A DNA stretch of 64,000 nucleotides, taken from assembly GCA_964443325.1 (NCBI GenBank), contig CAYUCL010000001.1, positions 135,483 through 199,482 of the forward strand, given 5' to 3'. Shown piece after piece: positions 25,547 to 34,338 of the stretch (the first letter of the stretch is position 1; every line of letters begins with the position of its first letter). Below the pieces are notes generated by a model. The model had not been told where the DNA came from and did not search any database. It saw only the letters and a program-made list of their open reading frames with translations. The position numbers were made by a program, and so were the translations under genes. Origin of the DNA: DAOUVR01 sp034430535 (GTDB lineage: Bacteria; Chloroflexota; Dehalococcoidia; E44-bin15).

Positions 25547-26791
25547 CTATCCATCTATCAAAGTCTTGATTAGCTGAAGCTCATCCCTGAGCAGCCTGGG
25601 CATAAGGAAATGCTGCCTGATATGTTCTTTGCCCTCTTTGCCTAATTCCTCGGCGATGCTGGGGTGCTCCATGAGGTAAGTTACCTTTTCAGCGCACTCC
25701 TCTACGCTGGTGACCAGATAGTCTTCTAGGCCGCCTGGCATTTGCATAGGGATGCCTCCGGTATTTCCAGCAACTACAGCGGTTCCTTTCCACAGAGACT
25801 CGGCGACCACCAGGCCAAAACCCTCCTTAATGGATTTTTGAATCACCACTACGCTGGCCGTCTGGAAAGCATTTACCTCCATATTGCCGACACCGGTGAG
25901 GTTGGAGAAGATGTGGATGTCAGGGTCCTTTTCTGCCTCCTCATTGACTGCGGCATAAATATCCCAGGCCTCAGGGTCATCGCCGGCGAAGGAGGTAACA
26001 AGGGCCAGTTGGAGGCCAGGGACCTTCTCCTTTGCCAGGTGGTAGGCCTCCATTACTCCAAAGGGGTCTTTCCAGGGGTCGAATCGTGAAATCTGGGCAG
26101 CAAGGGGTCGTCTTTTATCGATACCAAGGTTATCAAGCATCTCCCGCCACAGCGTGGAGGGAAGGGGCATGTTTTTAGTGTTGATAGGGTCGATGGCAGG
26201 AGGTATGAAAGCTAGCTTCGGGACTTTGAGGTCAGCAGGGGCAAACCTCTCTATAGTAAAGACGGCGGCGTCATACTCCTCAACAAATGGGCGCAGGAAT
26301 TGCCACGTGGCGTCATCCGGCTCCGAGCTATCGATATGGCAGCGCCAAATCCACTTGGCATTAGGAATATCGCAGAAATGGCGCAGTGCCGCTGGTTGGG
26401 GGTCATTGATGATAAAAACATCGTAGTCTGGATCTAGCTCATTTGCATTTGTGAGGTTATTGGATTTGTAGGCTGTCTGGGTTGCTTCCATTTTAATGAG
26501 AGGGTATGCCTGCCCTTGAAGAGCGTTGTGCAGCGACTTAGTGATGGTGAAGAAACGTTGGTCACCCCTAATAACCTGCCAGTCGGCGCTAATCCCCAAA
26601 CCCCGCATCAGGGGAACGTTAGAGGAAAGGAGCTCTGCCACCCCTCCCCCAAAAGGGGTGGAGTTGATGTGGCACAGCCGTAACCCCTTCAGGGCATCGG
26701 CCAAGTTCTCAACCTCGTCCATCAACTCGCTGCTTACAAGCATCCGATACTTATCGATATTCTTCACACCAAGAGAGACCTTTTGTAACAC
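25547..26791 (-). CDS. treT: Trehalose synthase-like glycosyltransferase (TreT type, GT4)
   Basis: A 414-residue two-domain GT-B enzyme. The N-terminal region has CHINSTPFGGGVAELL, the hallmark of retaining trehalose synthases that join NDP-glucose and glucose. The C-terminal domain has QISRFDPWKDPFGVMEAY and EGFGLVVAESLWKGTAVVAGNTGGIPMQ, which includes the EX7E-type nucleotide-sugar site. The GTG start lies seven bases after GGAGG. It is followed upstream by an MFS gene on the same strand only 17 bp away. Trehalose would serve as a compatible solute; a role in another alpha-glucosyl transfer cannot be excluded. Confidence 0.8.
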   Translation of the reverse strand: MLQKVSLGVKNIDKYRMLVSSELMDEVENLADALKGLRLCHINSTPFGGGVAELLSSNVPLMRGLGISADWQVIRGDQRFFTITKSLHNALQGQAYPLIKMEATQTAYKSNNLTNANELDPDYDVFIINDPQPAALRHFCDIPNAKWIWRCHIDSSEPDDATWQFLRPFVEEYDAAVFTIERFAPADLKVPKLAFIPPAIDPINTKNMPLPSTLWREMLDNLGIDKRRPLAAQISRFDPWKDPFGVMEAYHLAKEKVPGLQLALVTSFAGDDPEAWDIYAAVNEEAEKDPDIHIFSNLTGVGNMEVNAFQTASVVVIQKSIKEGFGLVVAESLWKGTAVVAGNTGGIPMQMPGGLEDYLVTSVEECAEKVTYLMEHPSIAEELGKEGKEHIRQHFLMPRLLRDELQLIKTLIDG

Positions 26792-26808
26792 TGCAACGCC
26801 TCCTTTTC

Positions 26809-28083
26809 TTACTCCAACCGCCTCAGGCGAGGGTAAAAGATGCCCAACGCTAGAACGAATAGAGCGACGATTGCGCCAGCACCCGCTATAACCATAGGCA
26901 CCCCTATCTTTTCAGCTATAGCGCCCACGACCAGTGCTCCCAAAAGAGGCAGGGCAAAGGTCATCGAATAGATGGCCATTACCCTCCCTCGCACCCAATT
27001 GGGTATATTAATTTGAATTAGCGTGTTATTTACCACCAAATATCCGTTGTTTGCCAAGCCTACACCAAAAATCAGTACCAGCGCAACTGTTAGGGACTTC
27101 GACAGCGCGAACACCGCCAACAATATACCGAACCCAAAAGCGATTCCCAGCATTAGTCGCCCCTTCTTCCTGAAATTGCCGAGAGAAGCGATGCCCAGGG
27201 CACCTGCAAGCGCACCCGTCCCACCGGCTGCCGAGAGCCATCCTAGCCCCGGAGCGCCGGCATCCAGGATATCAACGACGAAAGCAGGCATTAGCTGCAT
27301 ATAGGGCATGGCAATAAGGACGGAAACGAACGCCAGCACCAAGAGGGAAAGAATGACTGGACTGCGTCCAATGTATTTAAGTCCTTCCAATACGTCCGCC
27401 GTCACCGAGGTAGTAGCTTTCCCCTCAACCCTTCCTGGGAAAGAGATCATATATAGTGTTGCCACCGCTGCGGCATAAAGACCCACTGAAATAAAGTAGA
27501 CACCCGCCACCCCGATTACAGCAATCAAGACGCCGGCCAGAGCAGGGGCACCAATTCGCATCAGGTTTGTCCCCATTGAGTTAAGGGCGATAGCATTCAT
27601 CAAATCCTTGCCGGTCACCAGTTCAGGGATAATGGCCTGACGCCCCGGCGCGTTAAAGGCAAAGGTAACACCAGTGAATGCAGCGGCGACCATGAGGTGC
27701 CACAAAGCGATGGCTCCAGTGAATATAAGTACGGCGATAATAGCGGTGATAATTCCAGTGACTACCTGGCTGACAATGAGCAGGTTGCGCTTATTGACTC
27801 TGTCGGTCACCGCCCCGCCATAGATTGCGAGCAGTAGCATCGGCGCTCCCCATGCAGCGCTCACCATCCCCAGGGCAAAGGGGGAGCTTGTTATCTCATA
27901 TACCAGCCAGCCTCGTGCCAGGTTTTGCATCATGAGTGCGGAAAAGGATAGCAGCATCGACAGCCAGAACCAGCGGTAGTTGCGATTGTGTAGCGAGGTG
28001 AATGTATTGATGCGAGGCCCAGTTGGTACAATCTGACCTAGATCGGACTCTGCTAAGGGGACACGTCTTTCGAAATCCTCCAT
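26809..28083 (-). CDS. MFS transporter (MFS_3/EntS-like), paralog 1
   Basis: A 424-residue inner-membrane permease with about 12 helices. The start of the membrane region, FTSLHNRNYRWFWLSMLLS, and the loop GGAVTDRVNKRNLL (motif A) fit the MFS_3 drug/siderophore exporter group. It closely resembles the next gene on the right (28136-29428) across its length, including ARGWLVYE and ALGMVSAA blocks, so the two arose by tandem duplication. It is probably in one transcript with treT and its paralog. Substrate unknown. Confidence 0.8.
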   Translation of the reverse strand: MEDFERRVPLAESDLGQIVPTGPRINTFTSLHNRNYRWFWLSMLLSFSALMMQNLARGWLVYEITSSPFALGMVSAAWGAPMLLLAIYGGAVTDRVNKRNLLIVSQVVTGIITAIIAVLIFTGAIALWHLMVAAAFTGVTFAFNAPGRQAIIPELVTGKDLMNAIALNSMGTNLMRIGAPALAGVLIAVIGVAGVYFISVGLYAAAVATLYMISFPGRVEGKATTSVTADVLEGLKYIGRSPVILSLLVLAFVSVLIAMPYMQLMPAFVVDILDAGAPGLGWLSAAGGTGALAGALGIASLGNFRKKGRLMLGIAFGFGILLAVFALSKSLTVALVLIFGVGLANNGYLVVNNTLIQINIPNWVRGRVMAIYSMTFALPLLGALVVGAIAEKIGVPMVIAGAGAIVALFVLALGIFYPRLRRLE

Positions 28084-28135
28084 GTTTTCTGTGGCAGAAT
28101 ACCCCCCATTTCTGCCACTGTCAATGACGCACCAG

Positions 28136-29428
28136 TTACTCCAAGCGCCTCACCGCGGGGCGAACGATAGCTATCGCCAAGATGAAGAGGAGTACTATGA
28201 GGGCGCCTCCGGTCACGGCGAACGTCGGCCCCACGGCTTCGGCTACCGCCCCTATTGGCAACGTCCCCAGCGGCATCAGGGCGAAGGTGACCATGAAAAT
28301 GGCCATCACCCGCCCCCTCATCTCATGAGGCGCACTGCTCTGGATTATAGTGTTGTTTAGCGTCATGTAACCAGCGTTGGCCAGGCCTACCGCGATGAGG
28401 ATGAACAGGGAGAAAGCATAGCTGTGAGATATTCCGAAGACGGCCAGGGCTATTCCAAAAGCCAGCCCCAGGGCAATCAGAAGCAGGCCCTTCCTCCGGA
28501 AATCCCCCAGTGAGGCGACGCCTAGGGAGCCCATCAATGCCCCTATCCCGGTCATGCTCATGAGCAATCCCAACCCTGTCTCACCAACATCAAGGACGTC
28601 AACGGCAAACACGGGCATCAGATTCTGATAGGGCATACCAAAAACGATGGGAACGAAGGCCATCATTAAAAGCAATGTCATAACCGGGCTATGTCGTAAA
28701 TAGCTCACCCCCTCGGCAATGCCTGCCCACACTGATGTTTTGACTCCTCGTATAGCCGCCTCCCCTGCGGGGAGTAAGGATATAAAGGTTATCGACACAA
28801 TATAGAAGAACACCACAAGATAATAGACGCCTGCTATGCCGATAATCGCCATCAGGCCTCCAGCGATGGCCGGTGCAATGACCCTGGTCAAATTCGTCCC
28901 TGAAGAGCTGAGGGCGATGGCATTCAGTAACTCCCTTGGTGCTACCAGCTCAGGGATGAGCGCCATGCGCCCGGGGGCTATGAAGATGAAAGTGACGCCG
29001 CTTGCTGCCGCCGCCGCTATGAGATGCCATAGCTCAATATAGCCAGTGGTTATCAACACGGCAATGATAAGGGTAAATGAACCGTTAGCAATCTGGCTAA
29101 ACATTATGAGGTTGCGCTTGGGCACCCGGTCAGCGATCGTTCCACCATAAAGCGAGAAGAGAAGCAGGGGGACGCCGAATGCAGCGCTCACCATCCCCAG
29201 GGCGAAAGGAGAGCCTGTCATCTCATACACCAGCCAGCCGCGAGCCACTACCTGCATCTGTAGCCCACCAAAGAAACACAGCGTACTCAGCCATAACCAG
29301 CGGTAGTTACGATTGCGCATAGAGGTGAAGGTGGTGATTCGGGCCTGTTCCGTAGTCGTTACATCCAGTGCGGGTTGCTCTAGGGGCAAAGGCTGTTGGG
29401 GGTCTTCGGGCTTTTTATCTTTCATCAA
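28136..29428 (-). CDS. MFS transporter (MFS_3/EntS-like), paralog 2
   Basis: A 430-residue permease, paralogous to the gene 52 bp downstream. It shares TSMRNRNYRWLWLSTL, ARGWLVYEMTGSPFALGMVSAAFG and the motif A loop GGTIADRVPKRNL. The cytoplasmic N-terminus (about 35 residues) is Pro/Gln/Glu-rich. It has about 12 predicted helices and no ABC or periplasmic partner. Tandem MFS_3 pairs can act separately or as heterodimers; the sequence does not say which. Confidence 0.8.
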   Translation of the reverse strand: MMKDKKPEDPQQPLPLEQPALDVTTTEQARITTFTSMRNRNYRWLWLSTLCFFGGLQMQVVARGWLVYEMTGSPFALGMVSAAFGVPLLLFSLYGGTIADRVPKRNLIMFSQIANGSFTLIIAVLITTGYIELWHLIAAAAASGVTFIFIAPGRMALIPELVAPRELLNAIALSSSGTNLTRVIAPAIAGGLMAIIGIAGVYYLVVFFYIVSITFISLLPAGEAAIRGVKTSVWAGIAEGVSYLRHSPVMTLLLMMAFVPIVFGMPYQNLMPVFAVDVLDVGETGLGLLMSMTGIGALMGSLGVASLGDFRRKGLLLIALGLAFGIALAVFGISHSYAFSLFILIAVGLANAGYMTLNNTIIQSSAPHEMRGRVMAIFMVTFALMPLGTLPIGAVAEAVGPTFAVTGGALIVLLFILAIAIVRPAVRRLE

Positions 29429-29531
29429 TGACTTTTGGGGGGACGTTCACCTCCTAGGTTACAATTCATGCTATTTCCTGTCAATCTAGATTGTTGACCT
29501 TGCGATTGGTGGTGGCCTAGAATGTGGAGGT

Positions 29532-30362
29532 GTGAGCGAAAAACTCCTTTTCGGCACTGGCGGCATCCCACTGAGCTCCAGAGCGCCCACCACTGAAAGC
29601 GGCGTCGAGCGGGTCGCCGAATTGGGGCTTGGCTGCATGGAGGTGCAGTTCGTGCGCGGGGTGAAGATGAGCGAAGAGGTGGCCCGGCGGGTCGGGGACG
29701 TTGCAAAGAGCAAGGGGGTCAGGCTCACGGCGCATGCCCCCTACTTCATTAATCTCAACTCTGATGACACAGCGAAGGTTATTGCTAGCAAAGAGAGGTT
29801 GATTCAGACCGCTCGCATCGCCTCGTACCTTGGAGGCGAGGGCGTCGTTTTCCACGCCGCCTTCTACCTCAACGCCCCACCTTCAGCGGTATATGCTACG
29901 GTGAAGCAAGCACTGGAGGAGACGGTGAAGCTGCTTGCGGCGGAGAGCAACCGGGTTTTGCTCAGGCCAGAGACCACAGGCAAGGAGAGTCAATTCGGTA
30001 CTGTGGAGGAGCTCTTGAACCTGAGTGCTGAGATCGAGGGCATCACCCCATGCATCGATTTCGCTCACTTGCATGCCAGAACAGGAAAGTCCAATTCCTA
30101 TGAGGAATTCGTTGCTCTACTGAAGCTGGTGGAGGGAAGGCTGGGGAGGCAGGCCCTGGACCATATACATATCCACATTGCAGGGGTCGAATATGGCAAA
30201 ATGGGCGAGATCAGGCATCTGAACCTCAATGAGTCGGACCTCAACTATGTGGAACTGCTCAAAGCACTAAAAGACCTTGGGGTAAATGGGCTTGTTATCT
30301 GCGAAAGCCCGAATCTCGAGGGTGATGCGCTGCTTCTTCAAGACACTTATCATTCCCTATAA
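29532..30362 (+). CDS. nfo: Endonuclease IV-like AP endonuclease (Nfo family)
   Basis: A 276-residue xylose-isomerase-like TIM barrel of the endonuclease IV family, which cuts DNA at abasic sites using three zinc ions. Metal-ligand blocks are visible in order: HAPYFINL, VFHAAFY, RPETTGK, CIDFAHLHAR, HIHIAGV, GEIRHLNL and CESP. The Asp that precedes the RH pair in E. coli Nfo is Glu here, and the HLND block is replaced by HIHIAG, as in more divergent members. The GTG start was chosen because family similarity begins there. Its 3' end overlaps gmk by six bases, tail to tail. Confidence 0.8.
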   Translation: MSEKLLFGTGGIPLSSRAPTTESGVERVAELGLGCMEVQFVRGVKMSEEVARRVGDVAKSKGVRLTAHAPYFINLNSDDTAKVIASKERLIQTARIASYLGGEGVVFHAAFYLNAPPSAVYATVKQALEETVKLLAAESNRVLLRPETTGKESQFGTVEELLNLSAEIEGITPCIDFAHLHARTGKSNSYEEFVALLKLVEGRLGRQALDHIHIHIAGVEYGKMGEIRHLNLNESDLNYVELLKALKDLGVNGLVICESPNLEGDALLLQDTYHSL

Positions 30363-30950
30363 CTCAACAACCCTTGGATTTGCGTGGCATTTCTCTGCAG
30401 TTATTATGGCATCGATCTTGGCCACCGCCTGATCGACCGTATCATTCACCACCACATAGTCGAACAACGGCAATTGTTTCATCTCCTCGTCGGCGGTCTC
30501 TGTGCGTCGCTTTAGATCGGTGGTCGTTTCGCTTTCGCGCTGTCTGAGCCGTGTCTGCAGTTCCTCCGCAGATGGAGGCGCCACAAAGATAAGCAGTGCT
30601 TGAGGTATGATACCTTTGATTGTTGCCGCCCCCTGGACGTCCACTTTGATCATGACATCAAGCCCCTGCTCTAATGCCTGCTTCACGTCCTGCCTGGGCA
30701 CCCCATACCAGTTGCCATAGACCTCAGCCCACTCCAGAAGCTCTTCCCTTTCTATCATCTCTTGAAACCTCTCTTGCGAGACAAAGTGATAATCTACCTC
30801 ATCTTCCTCCCCTTGTCGTCGAGACCGAGTGGTTGTAGTAACCGCATAGTGAAATGGTTGCCTTAGTCTCTTCAACTCGGCCAGCACAGCGTCCTTGCCC
30901 ACTCCAGACGGGCCAGAGAGAACAACAAGAAGTTGAGATGCTACGTTCAA
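30357..30950 (-). CDS. gmk: Guanylate kinase Gmk
   Basis: Phosphorylates GMP to GDP. The P-loop is SGPSGVGKD (12-20), followed by TTTTRSRRQGEEDEVDYHFVS (GMP-binding region), EWAEVYGNWYGVP and KVDVQGA. The 197-residue length is typical. The TTG start follows GAGG by six bases. remA lies upstream on the same strand; the order remA-gmk is also common in Firmicutes, where rpoZ usually follows. Here gmk instead abuts nfo, so rpoZ is not adjacent. Confidence 0.93.
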   Translation of the reverse strand: MNVASQLLVVLSGPSGVGKDAVLAELKRLRQPFHYAVTTTTRSRRQGEEDEVDYHFVSQERFQEMIEREELLEWAEVYGNWYGVPRQDVKQALEQGLDVMIKVDVQGAATIKGIIPQALLIFVAPPSAEELQTRLRQRESETTTDLKRRTETADEEMKQLPLFDYVVVNDTVDQAVAKIDAIITAEKCHANPRVVEL

Positions 30951-31069
30951 TTGTTACCTCGCCTCCCGCGCACTAAAACCGGAGCAGTGGCTCTCTCCCT
31001 GCAGCAGATAAGGAGTCAACGAAGCAAATGCCTGGCTTTGCCACATTAATATCTGCCCCATTCCTTCCT

Positions 31070-31327
31070 TCAGCCCTGTCCTCCGTGGCTCGCCGTCAAT
31101 CTGCCAGCAATGGTCTCTGGGGATAGCGCTATTTGCACAAAATGGCCGCTGTCCAAAATGAGCACCGCTTTGGTCCTTCTGCCGTTGGTCATGTCAATGA
31201 GCATCCCCTTGCCCTTTCCCTCTTGAACCATGCGCTTGATGGGGGCTGAGTTTGGAGGGGCTATAGCAACCACCCTGTTTATCGCTATGATATTGCCAAA
31301 GCCGACATGGATAAGCTCTGTAGTCAT
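31070..31327 (-). CDS. remA: RemA/DUF370 family regulator
   Basis: An 85-residue protein of the RemA (DUF370, YlzA) family, DNA-binding proteins that in Bacillus activate matrix genes and form ring-like oligomers. Signatures are LIHVGFGNIIAINRVVAI, PIKRMVQEG and MLIDMTNGRRTKAVLILDSGHFVQIALSPETI. The ATG at 31327 matches the family start; a longer frame beginning at 31354 was rejected. It lies 119 bp upstream of gmk, and its 5' side borders the R1 tandem repeat block. In this organism the target is unknown. Confidence 0.85.
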   Translation of the reverse strand: MTTELIHVGFGNIIAINRVVAIAPPNSAPIKRMVQEGKGKGMLIDMTNGRRTKAVLILDSGHFVQIALSPETIAGRLTASHGGQG

Positions 31328-31371
31328 TTCCTGCTTTTTTAGTCCCCAGCACATAAGGTCTGGGGACTATC

Positions 31372-31686
31372 TATACCCCCTTCGTTTTAGTCATGTACTC
31401 TTGTGGCTCAAGCCCTCGAATTCTCGTAGCGCGACCCTTCAGGGTCGCTTGAAGCGAGGCTAAAGCCTCGCACTACATTACCCCCTTCGTTTTAGTCATG
31501 TACTCTTGTGGGTCAAACCCTCGAATTCTCGTAGCGCGACCCTTAAGGATCGCTTGAAGCGAGGCTAAAGCCTCGCGCTACATTACCCCCTTCGTTTTAG
31601 TCATGTACTCTTGTGGCTCAAGCCCTCGAATTCCCGTAGCGCAACCCTTAAGGATCGCTTGAAGCGAGGCTAAAGCCTCGCGCTAC
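31372..31686. repeat. Three tandem 105-bp units, each containing an R1 palindrome
   Basis: R1 copies start at 31426, 31531 and 31636, exactly 105 bp apart. The DNA between them (TTCGTTTTAGTCATG...GAATTC) is nearly identical, giving three tandem units. The last R1 copy ends inside aroA and supplies its TAG stop codon (31683-31685 on the minus strand). It is not a CRISPR array: the spacers are not unique and the repeat is long and palindromic. Confidence 0.9.
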
Positions 31687-32966
31687 TGGGTTAGCCGATC
31701 CATATCCTGCCAGAAGCCGGGGTAAGACACATCGACTGCCTCGGCACCATGTATCAGCGTTTCTCCCTGTGCCACTAGACCGGCAATGCCCAGGGTCATG
31801 GCCAAACGGTGGTCATGATGGCTGTGGCACCCAGCACCTTTGAGCTCTCTGCCTCCATGAATGACCATACCATCAGGTAGCTCCTCTATATCTGCACCCA
31901 GCTTCGATAGCTCTTTCACCGTAACCCCGATTCTGTCGCTCTCCTTTACCCTCAGCTCCTGAGCGTCTCTGATGGTAGTCGTCCCTCTGGCAAGCGAGCC
32001 AGCCAGGGCGATCAGTGGGATCTCATCGATAAGCCTGGGGATGAGACTCCCTCCAATCTGCGTACCCACCAACTCGCTTGATTCCACTTCCAGGTCGGCA
32101 ACTGGCTCACCACCCTCCGAACGTTCGTTCTTTATCCTGAGGTTTGCTCCCATCTCGAGAAGGACGTCGATAATCCCGGTCCTCGTCGGATTTATTCCTG
32201 TCTTAATGATTTTGATACTGGCATTGGGATGAATGGCTGCAGCGACCAGCCAGAATGCGGCGGAACTTATGTCCCCAGGGATGGTAATATCGATAGGTGA
32301 GAGGGAGGTAGGGGGACTAAGAGCGACTTTTGTGCCATCGTGCTGGAGGTCTGTCCCCATAGCCCCGAGCATGCGCTCGGTATGGTCACGAGAAGCTGCC
32401 GGCTCCTTAACGGTGGTCCCCCCTTCGGCGAAGAGGCCGGCGATGAGAATCGCCGACTTTAGCTGGGCGCTCGCTACAGGCGGGGTGTAGTCAATGCCCC
32501 GGAGTTGCTCCCCCCTGATGGCTAGCGGGGCCAGGGAATCGTATTCTCTTCCCCAAATACCCGCCCCCATCGTGCGCAGGGGATGGATTAAGCGAGCCAT
32601 GGGACGGGAGCGAAGCGACTCATCGCCGGTGATTATGGACAGAAAGGGCTGAGCGGCAAGCAGCCCCGCCAGAAGGCGCATGGTGGTGCCGCTGTTTCTC
32701 GCATTGAGCACATCAGCGGGCTCAGCGAAACCTTCTCTCCCCACCCCCGAGACGGTGAGTAAACCAGATTCCTCGATGATCTCCACCCCTAAAGCCCTTA
32801 AACAAGAAATCATGGCGAGGCAATCATCTCCCGATGAAAAATTGGCAATCCTCGCCTTGCCCGAGGCTATGCTGTTGAGGATGACAGCACGGTGGGAGAT
32901 GGACTTGTCGCCCGGTGGTGTGACTTCACCCTTCAGGCTGGGGCATCCCTTTACCCGTTTCTCCAT
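31683..32966 (-). CDS. aroA: 3-phosphoshikimate 1-carboxyvinyltransferase AroA
   Basis: EPSP synthase of the shikimate pathway, 427 residues with the inverse alpha/beta barrel fold. Signatures are PPGDKSISHRAVIL, LNARNSGTTMRLLAGLLA, RPMARLI, PVASAQLKSAILIAGL and the late KESDRI and HDHRLAMTLG. The ATG at 32966 precedes MEKRV and follows an AAGGG-type site; an upstream in-frame extension runs back into tyrA. It is 13 bp downstream of tyrA and probably translated from the same message. Its stop codon lies within the dispersed R1 repeat, so the repeat has replaced or trimmed the original gene end. Confidence 0.95.
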   Translation of the reverse strand: MEKRVKGCPSLKGEVTPPGDKSISHRAVILNSIASGKARIANFSSGDDCLAMISCLRALGVEIIEESGLLTVSGVGREGFAEPADVLNARNSGTTMRLLAGLLAAQPFLSIITGDESLRSRPMARLIHPLRTMGAGIWGREYDSLAPLAIRGEQLRGIDYTPPVASAQLKSAILIAGLFAEGGTTVKEPAASRDHTERMLGAMGTDLQHDGTKVALSPPTSLSPIDITIPGDISSAAFWLVAAAIHPNASIKIIKTGINPTRTGIIDVLLEMGANLRIKNERSEGGEPVADLEVESSELVGTQIGGSLIPRLIDEIPLIALAGSLARGTTTIRDAQELRVKESDRIGVTVKELSKLGADIEELPDGMVIHGGRELKGAGCHSHHDHRLAMTLGIAGLVAQGETLIHGAEAVDVSYPGFWQDMDRLTQ

Positions 32967-32979
32967 AACTAACCCTTCT

Positions 32980-33834
32980 TTAACGGGCCATTCCTCGCCA
33001 ACCTTCTCCCCCCTCTTTTGCCTGACGGAAAGCCTCCGCCAGTTCCTCACTCCCCTCGTTTATCAGGTGGCGGAATTTCTCCAGTTCCTCGCTATATTCA
33101 TCTATCCAGCGCAATATAAATTCTCTGTTGGTCAGGCAGATGTCGCGACTCATCTCCGGACTCCCTGACGCCAATCTGGTGAGGTCGCGAAATCCTGTGG
33201 CAGCAAGCTTTGACATATCATCCCACAATGGGCTTTTCGTGGTCATCGAGACAAGGGCTGAGGAAATAACTATGGGAAGATGGCTGACGGCAGCGACCAG
33301 CATGTCATGCTCGGATGCTTCGATGAAAAGGGGCTTTGCTCCAATCTGCCGCACCAATCCCTCTACCTTATCAATCGCCTCTTTGGCAGCGCTTCGCCCA
33401 GGGACCAGGCAATAGGTGCACCCGGTGAAAAGGTCAGCATCGGCAGCCTCGATCCCGGATGTCTCCTTCCCCGCCATCGGATGTCCCCCGATGAAGCTTA
33501 CCCGCGAGGGCAAGCGCTCCTCCGCCCAGCCCACAACCTGTGCCTTGGTGCTGGCAACATCAGTGACAACACAGCTCTCATCGAGGCTTTCCCCGATTCT
33601 GGCCATTATATCTTTCATCGCCATCACTGGAGTAGCGATAAGAATAACGTCGGCACCTTTTGCTGCGGCGAGCAAATCTCCCTCAGTGCGGTCCACTGCC
33701 CCTAGCTTAACAGCTCTAGAGGCGGTCTCTCCACGGCGAGCAAAGCCCACCACCTCCAAATCTGTCTTCTTCTTCCTCAGGGCCAAGCCCATTGAACCGC
33801 CGATTAGCCCCAACCCGATAATGGCAATTCTCAT
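32980..33834 (-). CDS. tyrA: Prephenate dehydrogenase TyrA
   Basis: Oxidative decarboxylation of prephenate (or arogenate) on the way to tyrosine. The N-terminal Rossmann motif is GLGLIGGSMG; later blocks are TDVASTKAQV, FIGGHPMAGKETSG and SHLPIVISSAL. 284 residues, without an ACT domain, so feedback control by tyrosine is not obvious from the sequence. It is followed by aroA after 13 bp. An extended -10 promoter lies about 37 bp upstream. Confidence 0.93.
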   Translation of the reverse strand: MRIAIIGLGLIGGSMGLALRKKKTDLEVVGFARRGETASRAVKLGAVDRTEGDLLAAAKGADVILIATPVMAMKDIMARIGESLDESCVVTDVASTKAQVVGWAEERLPSRVSFIGGHPMAGKETSGIEAADADLFTGCTYCLVPGRSAAKEAIDKVEGLVRQIGAKPLFIEASEHDMLVAAVSHLPIVISSALVSMTTKSPLWDDMSKLAATGFRDLTRLASGSPEMSRDICLTNREFILRWIDEYSEELEKFRHLINEGSEELAEAFRQAKEGGEGWRGMAR

Positions 33835-33870
33835 TGCATCACACCCCTGACTACTGCTGGAATTAGCGCA

Positions 33871-33879
33871 ATTATAACA
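33871..33879 (-). promoter_or_regulatory. Extended -10 promoter of tyrA-aroA
   Basis: The minus strand reads TGTTATAAT, 37 bases before the tyrA ATG. The -35 is poor, which an extended -10 can tolerate. Confidence 0.5.
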
Positions 33880-33956
33880 CAGTTTGGCGAATCGTAAGAA
33901 GGGACGGGCGATTCAAATAGAGGGCTACCCTGTTTCGCCAAGTTCCTAGACAGCAC

Positions 33957-34009
33957 TTGACAAATGTGGCTAGAAAGTGATATCGTTTGTCGATATCAGC
34001 AAGCGATAT
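33957..34009 (+). promoter_or_regulatory. PadR promoter with overlapping operator
   Basis: TTGACA at 33957-33962 with an 18-base spacer to TATCGT at 33981-33986. A perfect inverted repeat GATATCG-N5-CGATATC (33979-33997) covers the -10, and a third CGATAT half-site lies at 34004-34009. The position fits autorepression by the PadR protein encoded just downstream. Confidence 0.6.
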
Positions 34010-34023
34010 TAAGCGATGCTGCC

Positions 34024-34338
34024 ATGTTAAGGGATTTCTTTCTCGGCTTCGTCAAAATTCACATCCTGTATCACGCTTCGAAGGAGCCCGTCTACGGAAT
34101 CGAAATGCTAGAGGAGCTAGGCCGGCACGGCTATCGGTTAAGCCCGGGAACCATCTACCCCACACTACACCGCATGGCTAAGGAAGGATACCTGTCCACG
34201 CAGAGGAAGGTGGTTGACGGGAAGGTCCGCAAATATTACACCATAACTGAGCAGGGTCTACACGCCCTTGCCGAAGCGAGAAGGAAGATCACCGAACTGG
34301 TCGAAGAGGTGATCGAGGAAAGGCTGGATAGAGAATGA
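34024..34338 (+). CDS. PadR-family transcriptional regulator
   Basis: A 104-residue winged-helix repressor. The PadR signature runs FVKIHILYHASKEPVYGIEMLEEL, then SPGTIYPTLHRMAKEGYL (recognition helix and wing) and YYTITEQGLHALAEAR. ATG 34024 (MLRDFFLG) matches the family start; a frame beginning at 33964 would overlap the promoter. Its stop overlaps the ATG of the MFS gene (ATGA), so the two are translationally coupled. PadR proteins commonly repress a neighbouring exporter until a small ligand binds; here the partner would be that MFS gene. Confidence 0.85.
   Translation: MLRDFFLGFVKIHILYHASKEPVYGIEMLEELGRHGYRLSPGTIYPTLHRMAKEGYLSTQRKVVDGKVRKYYTITEQGLHALAEARRKITELVEEVIEERLDRE

Noticed and set aside
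31372..31686. CRISPR-like array
   Set aside because: Regular 105-bp spacing, but the intervening DNA is nearly identical between units and the repeated core is a long palindrome that also occurs singly elsewhere. There are no unique spacers and no cas genes.
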